This document shows positions 34,315 through 42,406 of a stretch of 54,850 nt of DNA, in pieces (position 1 is the first letter of the stretch; every line of letters begins with the position of its first letter). A model generated the notes under the pieces. The model was not told the origin of the DNA and ran no database searches. It worked only from the letters and a program-made list of their open reading frames with translations. This DNA comes from an uncultured Duncaniella sp. (GTDB lineage: Bacteria; Bacteroidota; Bacteroidia; Bacteroidales; Muribaculaceae). Made by a program: the position numbers and the translations under genes. The stretch is taken from assembly GCA_910586305.1 (NCBI GenBank), contig CAJUGS010000021.1:1-54850 (forward strand), given 5' to 3'.

Positions 34315-35151
34315 ATGATAAAAATTGAGAATCTTAGTTTCAAGTATGCGAAGCCGTATGATAACGCGGTGGACTGCGTCAAGGCTGAGATTGGCCCCGG
34401 AATACATCTGCTGCTCGGAGAGAACGGTGCCGGAAAAACCACGTTGCTGAGACTGATTGCCGGCCTTCTTCCACCGGCCTCGGGACGGTGTCTGGTGAAT
34501 GGCCACGACACTTCGGACAGGCTTCCGACTGTGATACGGAGCGTGTTTTTCCTTTCGGACGATATGTATATCCCCACTAAAACCATCCGTGAGTTTGCAT
34601 CAGTGCATTCGTGCTACTATCCGGGTTTCAGCGAGGAGGTGTTTGACAGGAATCTCGCCGACTTCGGTCTGACCGGCCATGAGCATATGGCCTCTCTCTC
34701 GTTGGGAATGCGACATAAGACACTGCTGGCCTATGTGATAGCGCTCGGAGTGGATGTGCTTCTGCTTGACGAGCCGGCCAACGGACTCGACATCACGTCG
34801 AAGAAGACACTGCGTGCCATGCTGGCCCGCAATGTGGGCGAGGAGCAGACGGTGGTGATATCCACCCATACTGTCAGTGATCTGCGTGAGCTTTATGACG
34901 GGCTTATAATGCTTTCGGGCGGATGTATGCTGCTATGCAGTTCATCTTGGGATATCGCCGAGAGAATAAGGTGTGTGGCCACGCCTGTGCCTCCGTATGA
35001 ACAGATATTCATGGAGCAAGAAGGTGGAATGTTTCTATCTATTCTTCGTAACGACTCGGGTGAGCCGGGTGATGTGAACTACGGGTTGATCTATTCAGCG
35101 CTTCTTTCGCCCAGGCGCGACGAACTTCTGAAAATATTATCTAAAGACTGA
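34315..35151 (+). CDS. ABC transporter ATP-binding protein
   Basis: 278-residue ATPase. Walker A GENGAGKTT, signature-like LSLGMRHKTLLAYVIAL, Walker B VLLLDEPANGLD and H-loop STHTVSDL. The C-terminal 70 residues are a linker typical of the ABC-2 exporter group (as in YtrB). It pairs with the permease that follows 4 nt later and with the GntR regulator. Cargo unknown; an envelope-stress or antimicrobial export role is suggested by the YtrA-type layout (inference). Confidence 0.92.
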   Translation: MIKIENLSFKYAKPYDNAVDCVKAEIGPGIHLLLGENGAGKTTLLRLIAGLLPPASGRCLVNGHDTSDRLPTVIRSVFFLSDDMYIPTKTIREFASVHSCYYPGFSEEVFDRNLADFGLTGHEHMASLSLGMRHKTLLAYVIALGVDVLLLDEPANGLDITSKKTLRAMLARNVGEEQTVVISTHTVSDLRELYDGLIMLSGGCMLLCSSSWDIAERIRCVATPVPPYEQIFMEQEGGMFLSILRNDSGEPGDVNYGLIYSALLSPRRDELLKILSKD

Positions 35152-35155
35152 TATA

Positions 35156-35959
35156 ATGGACAATAGTTTGGAATATAATAAATTCTCATGGCACAGATGT
35201 TTCAGTCTGTGGCGTGTCAACGGCCGCTCTATCCGCAAGCAGCTCATGCTGTATGTGGGGTTGACTCTCGGTATATATCTTATAGATGTGCTGATACTGA
35301 CTCTTAGTACAGGATGGGGAGCTGTGAAATTGTACTCATTTCTCGGAATTGTGACTTCCTATATGCTTTATCTTTCGCCTTTGGTCTTTTTCGGACGTGA
35401 CAAGACACTTATGGCTCAGCTGCCTGTGTCGCCTGGCGAAAAGACGGTGTTCTATGTCGTCTATTGTGTTGTTTTCATGACGATTGTAGTCCAAGGTCTG
35501 TGGTATCTTTGCTGCTGGCTTGGCGGATATATCTTTACTATAGGCAATATAAATTCGATTGTCGAGATGAAGGTGTATTCTATGGTTGGTAATATAATAG
35601 AGGTGACGCTTGAAATGAGGTGTTTCACATATTTCGCCAATTACGTTCAAGTGTTCTTCATTTCGGTATGCGTACTTTACATAGTATTTCACGAGCGGTC
35701 GTATGTAATTCTAAAGAGCGTCCTCACGCCGGTGGTCTATCTTATGGCAATAGGTGTATTTGGAGGTATCATTGGAATAGTAGATGGTTTCAATGACGCT
35801 GTCCATGGGATCGATGCTGATCCTGATACTTTGACATCGACAATGTTCTCGCGTATGCAGCCATATATCATTCTGGTCACAGCGTTTTCTGCTATTTTCG
35901 GTGTATTTGCAATAACACGTATCTACCGAAACTTCAAACATCCACGTATCGCACGATAA
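35156..35959 (+). CDS. ABC-2-type membrane permease
   Basis: 267-residue integral membrane protein with about six hydrophobic segments (for example LYVGLTLGIYLIDVLILTL, VFYVVYCVVFMTIVVQGLW, VVYLMAIGVFGGIIGIV). TLMAQLPVSPGEKTVFY is a loop seen in ABC-2 permeases of this group. It directly follows the ATPase gene and forms the channel half of the transporter. A cytosolic basic tail (RIYRNFKHPRIAR) ends the protein. Confidence 0.85.
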   Translation: MDNSLEYNKFSWHRCFSLWRVNGRSIRKQLMLYVGLTLGIYLIDVLILTLSTGWGAVKLYSFLGIVTSYMLYLSPLVFFGRDKTLMAQLPVSPGEKTVFYVVYCVVFMTIVVQGLWYLCCWLGGYIFTIGNINSIVEMKVYSMVGNIIEVTLEMRCFTYFANYVQVFFISVCVLYIVFHERSYVILKSVLTPVVYLMAIGVFGGIIGIVDGFNDAVHGIDADPDTLTSTMFSRMQPYIILVTAFSAIFGVFAITRIYRNFKHPRIAR

Positions 35960-35975
35960 AACAACGATTCTGTTG

Positions 35976-36332
35976 ATGGAATTTAATTCGAACAAACCAA
36001 TATACCGTCAGATTATAGACTATTGCTTCGGGCGTATTCTCACAGGTGTGTGGATTCCGGGCGAGAGAGTGCCGTCGGTTAGGGAGATGTCGGTGGAACT
36101 TGCTGTCAACTCCCACACGGTGCTTAAGGCCTACGAGTATCTACAGTCGGAGGGACTCATTGCATCGCGTCGAGGTATGGGGTTTTATCTCGATGCCGAA
36201 GCTCTCGGCACCGTGAACAGGCTGCGCCGAGAGGAGTTTTTCTCAACAACGCTTGTCGAACTCTCGAAGGAGATGAAGCTGCTTGGAATCTCTCCCGAGG
36301 ACCTTGTCGAACATCTTAGGCAAATGGAATAA
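35976..36332 (+). CDS. GntR-family regulator (YtrA-like)
   Basis: 118-residue DNA-binding protein. The winged helix-turn-helix reads PIYRQIIDYCFGRILTGVW, RVPSVREMSVELAVNSHTVLKAYEYLQSEGLI and RRGMGFYL. There is only a short helical tail instead of a ligand domain, as in YtrA. The ATG at 35976 follows 16 nt after the permease gene. Regulators of this type usually repress their own transporter operon; here it is the last gene, with the promoter at 33339-33370 as likely target (inference). Its 3' end overlaps the next, convergent gene by 17 bp. Confidence 0.92.
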   Translation: MEFNSNKPIYRQIIDYCFGRILTGVWIPGERVPSVREMSVELAVNSHTVLKAYEYLQSEGLIASRRGMGFYLDAEALGTVNRLRREEFFSTTLVELSKEMKLLGISPEDLVEHLRQME

Positions 36333-36609
36333 ATATCACCTCACGACTACCGTCGGAGGTAGGGATTCTCTCTGCGAGCGCGGGGAGAATCTCTCTGCAT
36401 TCATATGCGTGTATTGTTTCGGGCAGTGATATCTCGCTTCCTTCAGGCACAATGACTGCCACGCCGTTGAATGATGTGGTGGAGTGGAGTTCCATTCCGG
36501 AGAACGGGCGGGTCTCTATGTGTCCGTCGGTCTTCTTAACAATGGCGCAATAGGTCACTCTGCCACTTTCCACTACGGCCTGGCAAATCACGGAGGTGTC
36601 TGTGGCCAT
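36316..36609 (-). CDS. Small hypothetical protein
   Basis: 97 residues, no signal peptide or membrane segment, not recognised. It looks like a small alpha/beta protein with strands VTYCAIVKKTD and VAVIVPEGSEI. The start lies 3 nt after the DUF4296 gene stop, so it is the last member of the ileS-traR-lspA-DUF4296 series. That tight spacing and the lack of a better gene on the other strand support it being real. Confidence 0.65.
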   Translation of the reverse strand: MATDTSVICQAVVESGRVTYCAIVKKTDGHIETRPFSGMELHSTTSFNGVAVIVPEGSEISLPETIHAYECREILPALAERIPTSDGSREVIFIPFA

Positions 36610-36612
36610 ATC

Positions 36613-37407
36613 TTATCTGTATCGGGTGGTGAGTTGTCCTCGGCGTGCTGATGCATTGTCGTTGCGTCCGCGTGTGCGCACCAGTGATATTGAGTCGAGA
36701 TAGGCCACGTTGCCTGGAGTTCCGGAGTAGAAGAGAGAGCCATAGACTCTGGTGGCTACTTTGGACGAGTCGACCACGAATGTTAGTCTCTGCATATCTT
36801 CGGCCGGATGGACGAGTGATGTGTATTCTGTTGTTCCGTCGTTGTAGTCGGCGGCAATGAACATAGTGACTGAACCTCGTGTGTTTATGCCTTTGGCCGA
36901 GAGTGTGTAGCGGTCGCCACGGTCCCAGTTTTTGTCGGTGAACAGTGAGAATGTCTGGAAATCGGATGCTTCGGCTCCTGTGACACGGCGTATCTGTGTT
37001 CCAGCCCATAGATTCACAGAGTCTCCGTCGAGGCTTGTGGGCGACGGAGTGCCGATGCTCTTGCCCCCTGCCTGTTCGGCTTTTTCGATTCGGGCTGTAA
37101 GAATCTCCTCAGCCTTCTCGCATACCTTTACGTATGTCTCGATATTGTGGCCATACCAGACCATCGAGGTGTCTACCTGCTCGGCAGTCACTCCATGACG
37201 TGCATAGATGCTCTGCATGAGCACCATTTTGGCCGAGTCGGTGGCATATCGCCCTCTCTCGGATTCGACGATGGCGTTTCCTATGTTGACGTCGGCCATG
37301 AGCGCGGCCATCTTGTCCTCGGGGATGACGTGTGAAGGTGTTTTCCTGCACGATGTTGCCGAGAACAGCAGCAGTGTGAGAGTTATGAAGACCGGAAGGT
37401 GTCTCAT
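36613..37407 (-). CDS. DUF4296-domain lipoprotein
   Basis: 264-residue lipoprotein (signal peptide MRHLPVFITLTLLLFSATSC, Cys20). The N-terminal domain, PSHVIPEDKMAALMADVNIGNAIVE through YARHGVTAEQVDTSMVWYGHNIETYVKVCEKAEEIL, is the DUF4296 pattern found next to lspA in Bacteroidetes. The rest is beta-rich, ending YLDSISLVRTRGRND. Its ATG overlaps the lspA stop as ATGA. Function unknown; linkage to the lipoprotein signal peptidase suggests a role in envelope biogenesis (inference). Confidence 0.88.
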   Translation of the reverse strand: MRHLPVFITLTLLLFSATSCRKTPSHVIPEDKMAALMADVNIGNAIVESERGRYATDSAKMVLMQSIYARHGVTAEQVDTSMVWYGHNIETYVKVCEKAEEILTARIEKAEQAGGKSIGTPSPTSLDGDSVNLWAGTQIRRVTGAEASDFQTFSLFTDKNWDRGDRYTLSAKGINTRGSVTMFIAADYNDGTTEYTSLVHPAEDMQRLTFVVDSSKVATRVYGSLFYSGTPGNVAYLDSISLVRTRGRNDNASARRGQLTTRYR

Positions 37408-38036
37408 GATCTGGTGTGGGCGGCTGCAAGAGCCGATGGTGACTGGATGTAGTTGTGGTAGAAGATGATGAGGATGAAGATGCCTACCGAGATGGCGGCA
37501 TCGGCGAAGTTGAATACCGGATGGAAGAATATGAATTCCTCTCCTCCGACAACAGGCATCCATGCGGGCCATTCGAATGAGAACAGCGGGAAGTAGAGCA
37601 TATCCACCACTTTGCCCATGAGCCATGGGGCGTAGCCTCCGGCCGCGGGGAAAAGTGTGGCTGTCTGCGGTGGCATGGGATTGTTGAAAATCACGCCGTA
37701 AAACACACAGTCGAAAATATTACCGGCAGCGCCGGCTGTGATGAGTGCAAGGCAGACGAGGTAGCCTGTGGGTACAGTCCGGAGCCGGTATATTTTCACG
37801 ATATACCAGATGAGGAAGCTGATTGCAGTGAGGCGGAAGAGGGTGAGCAACAGCTTGCTTCCGATGGTCATGCCGAACGCCATGCCGTTGTTCTCGATGA
37901 AGAGAAGGTGGAACCATGGGAATATTTCCATGTCTTCTCCCAGATAGAAGTTGGTTTTTACCCAGAACTTCAGGATTTGGTCAATTATAATGACGATTGC
38001 TATTATACAGGCTGCGATGAGGCCTCGTGAGCGCAT
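37404..38036 (-). CDS. lspA: Lipoprotein signal peptidase II
   Basis: 210-residue inner-membrane aspartic protease that removes signal peptides of lipoproteins. Four transmembrane segments are readable. The catalytic Asp residues are in GAAGNIFDCVFYG and FNFADAAISVG, and FIENNGMAFGM is the conserved Asn/Gly loop. It is longer than the roughly 165 residues of proteobacterial LspA because of an insert between the two Asp motifs (PMPPQTATLFPAAGG...VVGGEEF), which I recall as common in Bacteroidetes. The window's many lipoproteins depend on this enzyme. Confidence 0.96.
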   Translation of the reverse strand: MRSRGLIAACIIAIVIIIDQILKFWVKTNFYLGEDMEIFPWFHLLFIENNGMAFGMTIGSKLLLTLFRLTAISFLIWYIVKIYRLRTVPTGYLVCLALITAGAAGNIFDCVFYGVIFNNPMPPQTATLFPAAGGYAPWLMGKVVDMLYFPLFSFEWPAWMPVVGGEEFIFFHPVFNFADAAISVGIFILIIFYHNYIQSPSALAAAHTRS

Positions 38037-38072
38037 TGCTTGAAACTGTGGTTAGATGGATAATTTGACAAT

Positions 38073-38099
38073 GGGTGCCGCAGTGGCACTGCGGCACCC
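38073..38099 (-). terminator. Strong hairpin between traR/dksA-like gene and lspA
   Basis: Perfect 12-bp stem (GGGTGCCGCAGT / ACTGCGGCACCC) with a 3-nt loop in the 80-nt gap. No T-run follows on the minus strand. It may be a partial terminator or processing site that lowers lspA relative to ileS (inference). Confidence 0.55.
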
Positions 38100-38116
38100 T
38101 TTCGGTCGATGTTGTT

Positions 38117-38497
38117 TTATTGTTTGCGGTTGATCTTCGCTTCGACACTGCGGGTTGCGTGGGGAACGGCGCGAAGTCTCTCCTTGGGGATGAGTTCGCC
38201 TGTCTCGCAGCACACACCGTAGCTCTTGTTCTCGATACGGATCAGAGCGTTCTGAAGATGCTGGATGAATTTCAGCTGCCTTTGGGCAAACTGTCCGGCC
38301 TCTTCCTTGGAGTGGGTTGAGGCTCCCTCTTCAAGGACTTTGAAAGTTGGTGAGGTGTCGGCTATATCGTTGCCCTCGGTATTGTTTATATTGGCTCGTA
38401 GGGAGTCGTACTCCTTCTGAGCTTTTGCGAGCTTTTCGAGTATGATTGCCTTAAATTCTTCAAGCTCTTCGTCGGAATAACGCTTCTTATCGCTCAT
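38117..38497 (-). CDS. DksA/TraR-family protein with degenerate zinc finger
   Basis: 126-residue protein with an N-terminal coiled-coil (EELEEFKAIILEKLAKAQKEYDSLRANI) holding the acidic DTSP region. The C-terminal part, SYGVCCETGELIPKERLRAVPHATRSVEAK, aligns with the DksA/TraR zinc finger but keeps only one of the four Cys ligands. Such proteins bind RNA polymerase through its secondary channel in proteobacteria; in Bacteroidetes the role is less clear. It sits 25 nt after ileS and before lspA, a usual order in this phylum. Confidence 0.93.
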   Translation of the reverse strand: MSDKKRYSDEELEEFKAIILEKLAKAQKEYDSLRANINNTEGNDIADTSPTFKVLEEGASTHSKEEAGQFAQRQLKFIQHLQNALIRIENKSYGVCCETGELIPKERLRAVPHATRSVEAKINRKQ

Positions 38498-38522
38498 GAC
38501 GGATAGTTTTTAACGTGAATGA

Positions 38523-41500
38523 TTACTTATTTAACACTATCCTGACGTTAAGGTTCACATCGTCGATGGAGAGTTGCTCGACGGCGGGGTCGGTCGTTTC
38601 TATTACGGCTATGTCGAGGTTGTCTGCGAGAACCTGTCGTGAGATGTATTCGGCGTGTTCGCGGATTGCCTCGTCATTGTCGCCTGAAGGCTCGAATGTG
38701 AGCGAGATACGGTCGGTGATGTCATATCCGCGAGACTTGCGGATATTCTGAATGCGATTTACAATCTCGCGTGCGAGACCTTCGCGTCGCAGTTCGGGAG
38801 TGACTGTTACGTCGAGAGCTATTGTGAGCGCGCCTTCGTTGGCTACAAGCCATCCGGGGATGTCCTCGGAGATGATGTCGATATCGCAGGCGTCGACAGT
38901 GACGGGAGTTCCGTTGACATCGATGGTTATGCTGCCTTCAGTTTCGAGTGCGTTGACCTGTTTTGAGTCGAGTGCTTTGACGGCTTCGGCCACGGCCTTC
39001 ATGTTCTTGCCGTGCTTCGGGCCGAGCTTCTTGAAGTCGGGTTTGGCACTCTTCACGATGATGCCTCCGTCGGCACCTGCAAGGGTGATTTCCTTGACAT
39101 TGATTTCGCTTTTCACCAGGTCGGCAATGGCGTTGATGTCGGCGCGCATGGCTTCGTCGGTCACAGGAATCATGACGGTTTTGAGTGGCTGGCGCACTTT
39201 GAGGTTTACCTTGCGACGCAGTGCGAGAGCCATTGATGTGATGTCCTGGGCCATCTTCTGACGCTTTTCGAGCTCGGGCGAGAGAAGTGACGAGTCGACT
39301 TCGGGATAGTCGGCGAGGTGTACGGAGTTTTCCGCGCCTGTGAGGGCACGGTAGAGGTCGTCGGCGAAGAAGGGCGCAAATGGCGCCATGAGCATGGAGA
39401 CTGTGCGCAGGCAGGTGTAGAGGGTCTGGTAGGCCGAGAGTTTGTCTTCGGTCATCTCGCCGCCCCAGAAGCGTTTGCGGTTGAGGCGGACATACCAGTT
39501 GGAGAGGTTTTCGCTCACGAATTCGGCGATTGCACGGGCTGCACGTGTGGGTTCGTAGTCGTCGAGCGACTCGGTGACTGTTCCCACGAGTGTGTTGAGA
39601 AGTGAGAGCACCCAGCGGTCGATTTCCGGACGCTTTTCCACAGGTACCTGCGGAGCCTCGGGGTCGAAGCCGTCTACATTGGCATAGAGGGCGAAGAAGC
39701 TGTATGTGTTGTAGAGTGTTGAGAAGAGCTTGCGAGAGGTTTCGGCTACTCCGGCTTCGTCGTATTTGAGGTTGTCCCAGGGAGAGGAATTGGCAATCAT
39801 GTACCAGCGCACGGGGTCGGCTCCGTAGGTGTCAATCTGACCGAAGGGGTCTACCGCGTTGCCAAGTCGCTTGGACATTTTGTTGCCGTGCTTGTCGAGT
39901 ACGAGACCGTTTGACACGACGGCTTTGTAGGCCACCGAGTCGAAGAGCATTCCGGCTATTGCGTGGAGGGTGAAGAACCATCCGCGAGTCTGGTCGACAC
40001 CTTCGGCAATGAAGTCGGCGGGATAAACCTCGCGGTTGTCAAAGGCATCCTTGTTCTCGAACGGGTAGTGAATCTGGGCATAGGGCATGGAGCCGGAGTC
40101 GAACCACACGTCGATGAGGTCTTTCTCGCGGAACATCGGTTTTCCTGACTGGGACAGAAGGATGATGTCGTCGACATAGGGGCGGTGGAGGTCGATTTTC
40201 TCGTAGTTTTCCTTGCTGTATTCGCCCGGCACGAATCCCTTGGCACGGTAGGGGTTTTCCTTCATGAGTCCGGCCTCTACTGCGCGGTCAATCTCGCTGC
40301 AGAGCTGCTCGACCGATGAAATACACATCTCTTCCGAGCCGTCCTCTGTGCGCCAGATGGGGAGCGGGGTGCCCCAGTAGCGGCTGCGCGAGAGATTCCA
40401 GTCCTGGAGATTTTCGAGCCATTTGCCGAAACGACCCGAACCGGTTGACGCAGGCTTCCATTTGATGCCTTCGTTGAGCTGCATGAGGCGCTCGCGCACT
40501 TCTGTGGTCTTGATGAACCAGCTGTCGAGAGGGTAGTAGAGCACAGGCTTGTCAGTGCGCCAGCAGTGAGGATAGTTGTGGGTGTGCTTCTCGATCTTGA
40601 ATGCTTTGTCGGTGCTTTTCAGCTCCATGCATATCTTAACGTCGAGAGTCTCGGTTGTCTCTGTCGCATCGGGGTCGTAGGCGTTTTTGACATACAGACC
40701 TGCCCATGGGCGATAGGCGTCGACATCGACCATCTTCTCCACAAATGCAGGGTCGAGGTCTTCGATGCGGAAGAAACGGCCTGTGAGGTCTACCATGGGT
40801 CGTATGTTGCCGTCGCGGTCGATGAGGTGGAGTGGCGGTACTCCGGCGGCCTTGGACACACGGAGGTCGTCGGCACCGAATGTGCCGGCTATGTGTACGA
40901 TGCCTGTTCCGTCTTCGGTGGTAACGTAGTCGCCGGGAATCACGCGGAATGCGCCTTCTCCGGGATTCACCCATGGGAGCAGCTGCTTGTAGTTGATTCC
41001 GGTGAGGTCGGTGCCTTTAACCTGTGCCACGACTTCGTAGGGCACAGCCTTGTCGCCTTTCTTATATTCGTCGAGCTTGAGGTCTTTGGCTTTTGCGCTG
41101 AAGAGGGAGCCCATCAGTGCGTCGGCAGCAATTACCGTGATTGGTGAGCCTGAATATGGGTTGTAGGTGCGGACTATGTTGTAGACAATTTCCGGACCCA
41201 CAGCGAGAGCGGTGTTGGATGGAAGGGTCCACGGAGTGGTGGTCCATGCAAGGAAGTAGGGGGTGCCCCACTGGAAGAGCATATCGCGGTAGGGAGCGAG
41301 AGCCGGCGCGTTGTTGTCGACAATCTCAAACTGAGCCACACAGGTGGTGTCTTTCACGTCGCGGTAGCATCCGGGCTGGTTGAGCTCGTGGGAGCTTAGG
41401 CCGGTGCCGGCGGCTGGAGAATAGGGCTGGATGGTGTAGCCTTTGTAGAGGAGCCCTTTTTTGTAAAGCTCGGACAGGAGCCACCACACGGTCTCGATGT

Positions 41501-41969
41501 AGCGGTTGTCGTATGTGATATATGCCCCCGGCATATCCACCCAGTAGCCCATCTTTGATGTGAGGTCCTCCCACTCGCCGGTGTATTTCATCACTTCGCG
41601 GCGGCAGGCGGCGTTGTACTCGTCGACAGAGATTTTATTTCCGATGTCCTCCTTGGTGATTCCGAGAGATTTCTCCACTCCAAGCTCAACGGGAAGGCCG
41701 TGTGTGTCCCATCCGGCTTTGCGTTTCACCTGGAAACCGCGCATTGTCTTGTAGCGGCAGAAGATATCCTTGATGGTGCGGGCGAGCACGTGGTGGATAC
41801 CGGGCTTGCCGTTGGCGGAGGGGGGACCCTCGAAAAACACAAACGAGGGGCATCCCTCGCGTTCGCTCATAGTGCGGTTGAAGACATCTTCGTCTCCCCA
41901 CTTACTGAGTATTTCCTTGTTGATTTCGGGCAGGTTGAGCCCGGCATATTCTTTGAATCTCTTGGCCAT
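38523..41969 (-). CDS. ileS: Isoleucyl-tRNA synthetase
   Basis: 1148-residue cytosolic enzyme that charges tRNA-Ile. The class I HIGH motif is GIHH in PSANGKPGIHHVLAR, and the KMSKS motif is KMSKRLGN. GWDTHGLPVELGVEK follows, then the editing domain (TTPWTLPSNTALAVGP, GTGIVHIAGTFGADD), the anticodon-binding helices and an extended C-terminal domain. The length and motif forms resemble the eukaryote-like (type 2) IleRS class. A -7 element on the minus strand lies about 60 nt upstream (42028-42035). It heads the run to traR/dksA-like, lspA and DUF4296. Confidence 0.97.
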   Translation of the reverse strand: MAKRFKEYAGLNLPEINKEILSKWGDEDVFNRTMSEREGCPSFVFFEGPPSANGKPGIHHVLARTIKDIFCRYKTMRGFQVKRKAGWDTHGLPVELGVEKSLGITKEDIGNKISVDEYNAACRREVMKYTGEWEDLTSKMGYWVDMPGAYITYDNRYIETVWWLLSELYKKGLLYKGYTIQPYSPAAGTGLSSHELNQPGCYRDVKDTTCVAQFEIVDNNAPALAPYRDMLFQWGTPYFLAWTTTPWTLPSNTALAVGPEIVYNIVRTYNPYSGSPITVIAADALMGSLFSAKAKDLKLDEYKKGDKAVPYEVVAQVKGTDLTGINYKQLLPWVNPGEGAFRVIPGDYVTTEDGTGIVHIAGTFGADDLRVSKAAGVPPLHLIDRDGNIRPMVDLTGRFFRIEDLDPAFVEKMVDVDAYRPWAGLYVKNAYDPDATETTETLDVKICMELKSTDKAFKIEKHTHNYPHCWRTDKPVLYYPLDSWFIKTTEVRERLMQLNEGIKWKPASTGSGRFGKWLENLQDWNLSRSRYWGTPLPIWRTEDGSEEMCISSVEQLCSEIDRAVEAGLMKENPYRAKGFVPGEYSKENYEKIDLHRPYVDDIILLSQSGKPMFREKDLIDVWFDSGSMPYAQIHYPFENKDAFDNREVYPADFIAEGVDQTRGWFFTLHAIAGMLFDSVAYKAVVSNGLVLDKHGNKMSKRLGNAVDPFGQIDTYGADPVRWYMIANSSPWDNLKYDEAGVAETSRKLFSTLYNTYSFFALYANVDGFDPEAPQVPVEKRPEIDRWVLSLLNTLVGTVTESLDDYEPTRAARAIAEFVSENLSNWYVRLNRKRFWGGEMTEDKLSAYQTLYTCLRTVSMLMAPFAPFFADDLYRALTGAENSVHLADYPEVDSSLLSPELEKRQKMAQDITSMALALRRKVNLKVRQPLKTVMIPVTDEAMRADINAIADLVKSEINVKEITLAGADGGIIVKSAKPDFKKLGPKHGKNMKAVAEAVKALDSKQVNALETEGSITIDVNGTPVTVDACDIDIISEDIPGWLVANEGALTIALDVTVTPELRREGLAREIVNRIQNIRKSRGYDITDRISLTFEPSGDNDEAIREHAEYISRQVLADNLDIAVIETTDPAVEQLSIDDVNLNVRIVLNK

Positions 41970-42027
41970 TTTGAGATGATTTTACGTTTTGGTCGGGGTT
42001 TCGCGAATCCCCTCCGAAAAATTTTCG

Positions 42028-42035
42028 CAAAATTA
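42028..42035 (-). promoter_or_regulatory. Promoter -7 element of ileS
   Basis: TAATTTTG on the minus strand, 58 nt before the ATG. The -33 element is not clear. Confidence 0.5.
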
Positions 42036-42326
42036 CGAAAAAAATCGGACAATTCATAGGCTTTTTCAACTGAATGTTACGGTTGAGGCATCTTAATTTT
42101 TTCACATCAATACTTTTAGGGCATACGGTTGGTGACAGTTGTCTGATTCGTCTTCTTTTTGAGACGCTTTTTCTGCCCAATAACGCTGCGTTTACGAACC
42201 ATCCGAATAGCAAGGTGTTCTGTTCGGAGGAAAGAGAGATTGTTTACTACTGAGTTGTGGCTGTGTGGCCTTAATGTCTTTCATATTGTCTTTCATGAAA
42301 TAAAAAACGATTTTTCCATTGTCAGA

Positions 42327-42358
42327 TTTGTCACTACGGATATTATTGACTAAGTTTG
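42327..42358 (+). promoter_or_regulatory. Promoter of glgB
   Basis: TTTG (42327-42330), 20 bp, TAAGTTTG (42351-42358), an exact consensus match. Predicted start near 42362, leader about 45 nt. Confidence 0.75.
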
Positions 42359-42406
42359 TGGAGAAATATTCCGTTGCTGAATGTGGCGGATTGTAATCAT
42401 CATTTT

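Larger units (their letters stand above)
41970..42406. other. Divergent gap between ileS and glgB
   Basis: No gene in 437 bp. It holds the ileS -7 element (42028-42035, minus) and a full glgB promoter (42327-42358, plus). Between them the sequence is AT-rich with no clear hairpin or repeat. Confidence 0.6.
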
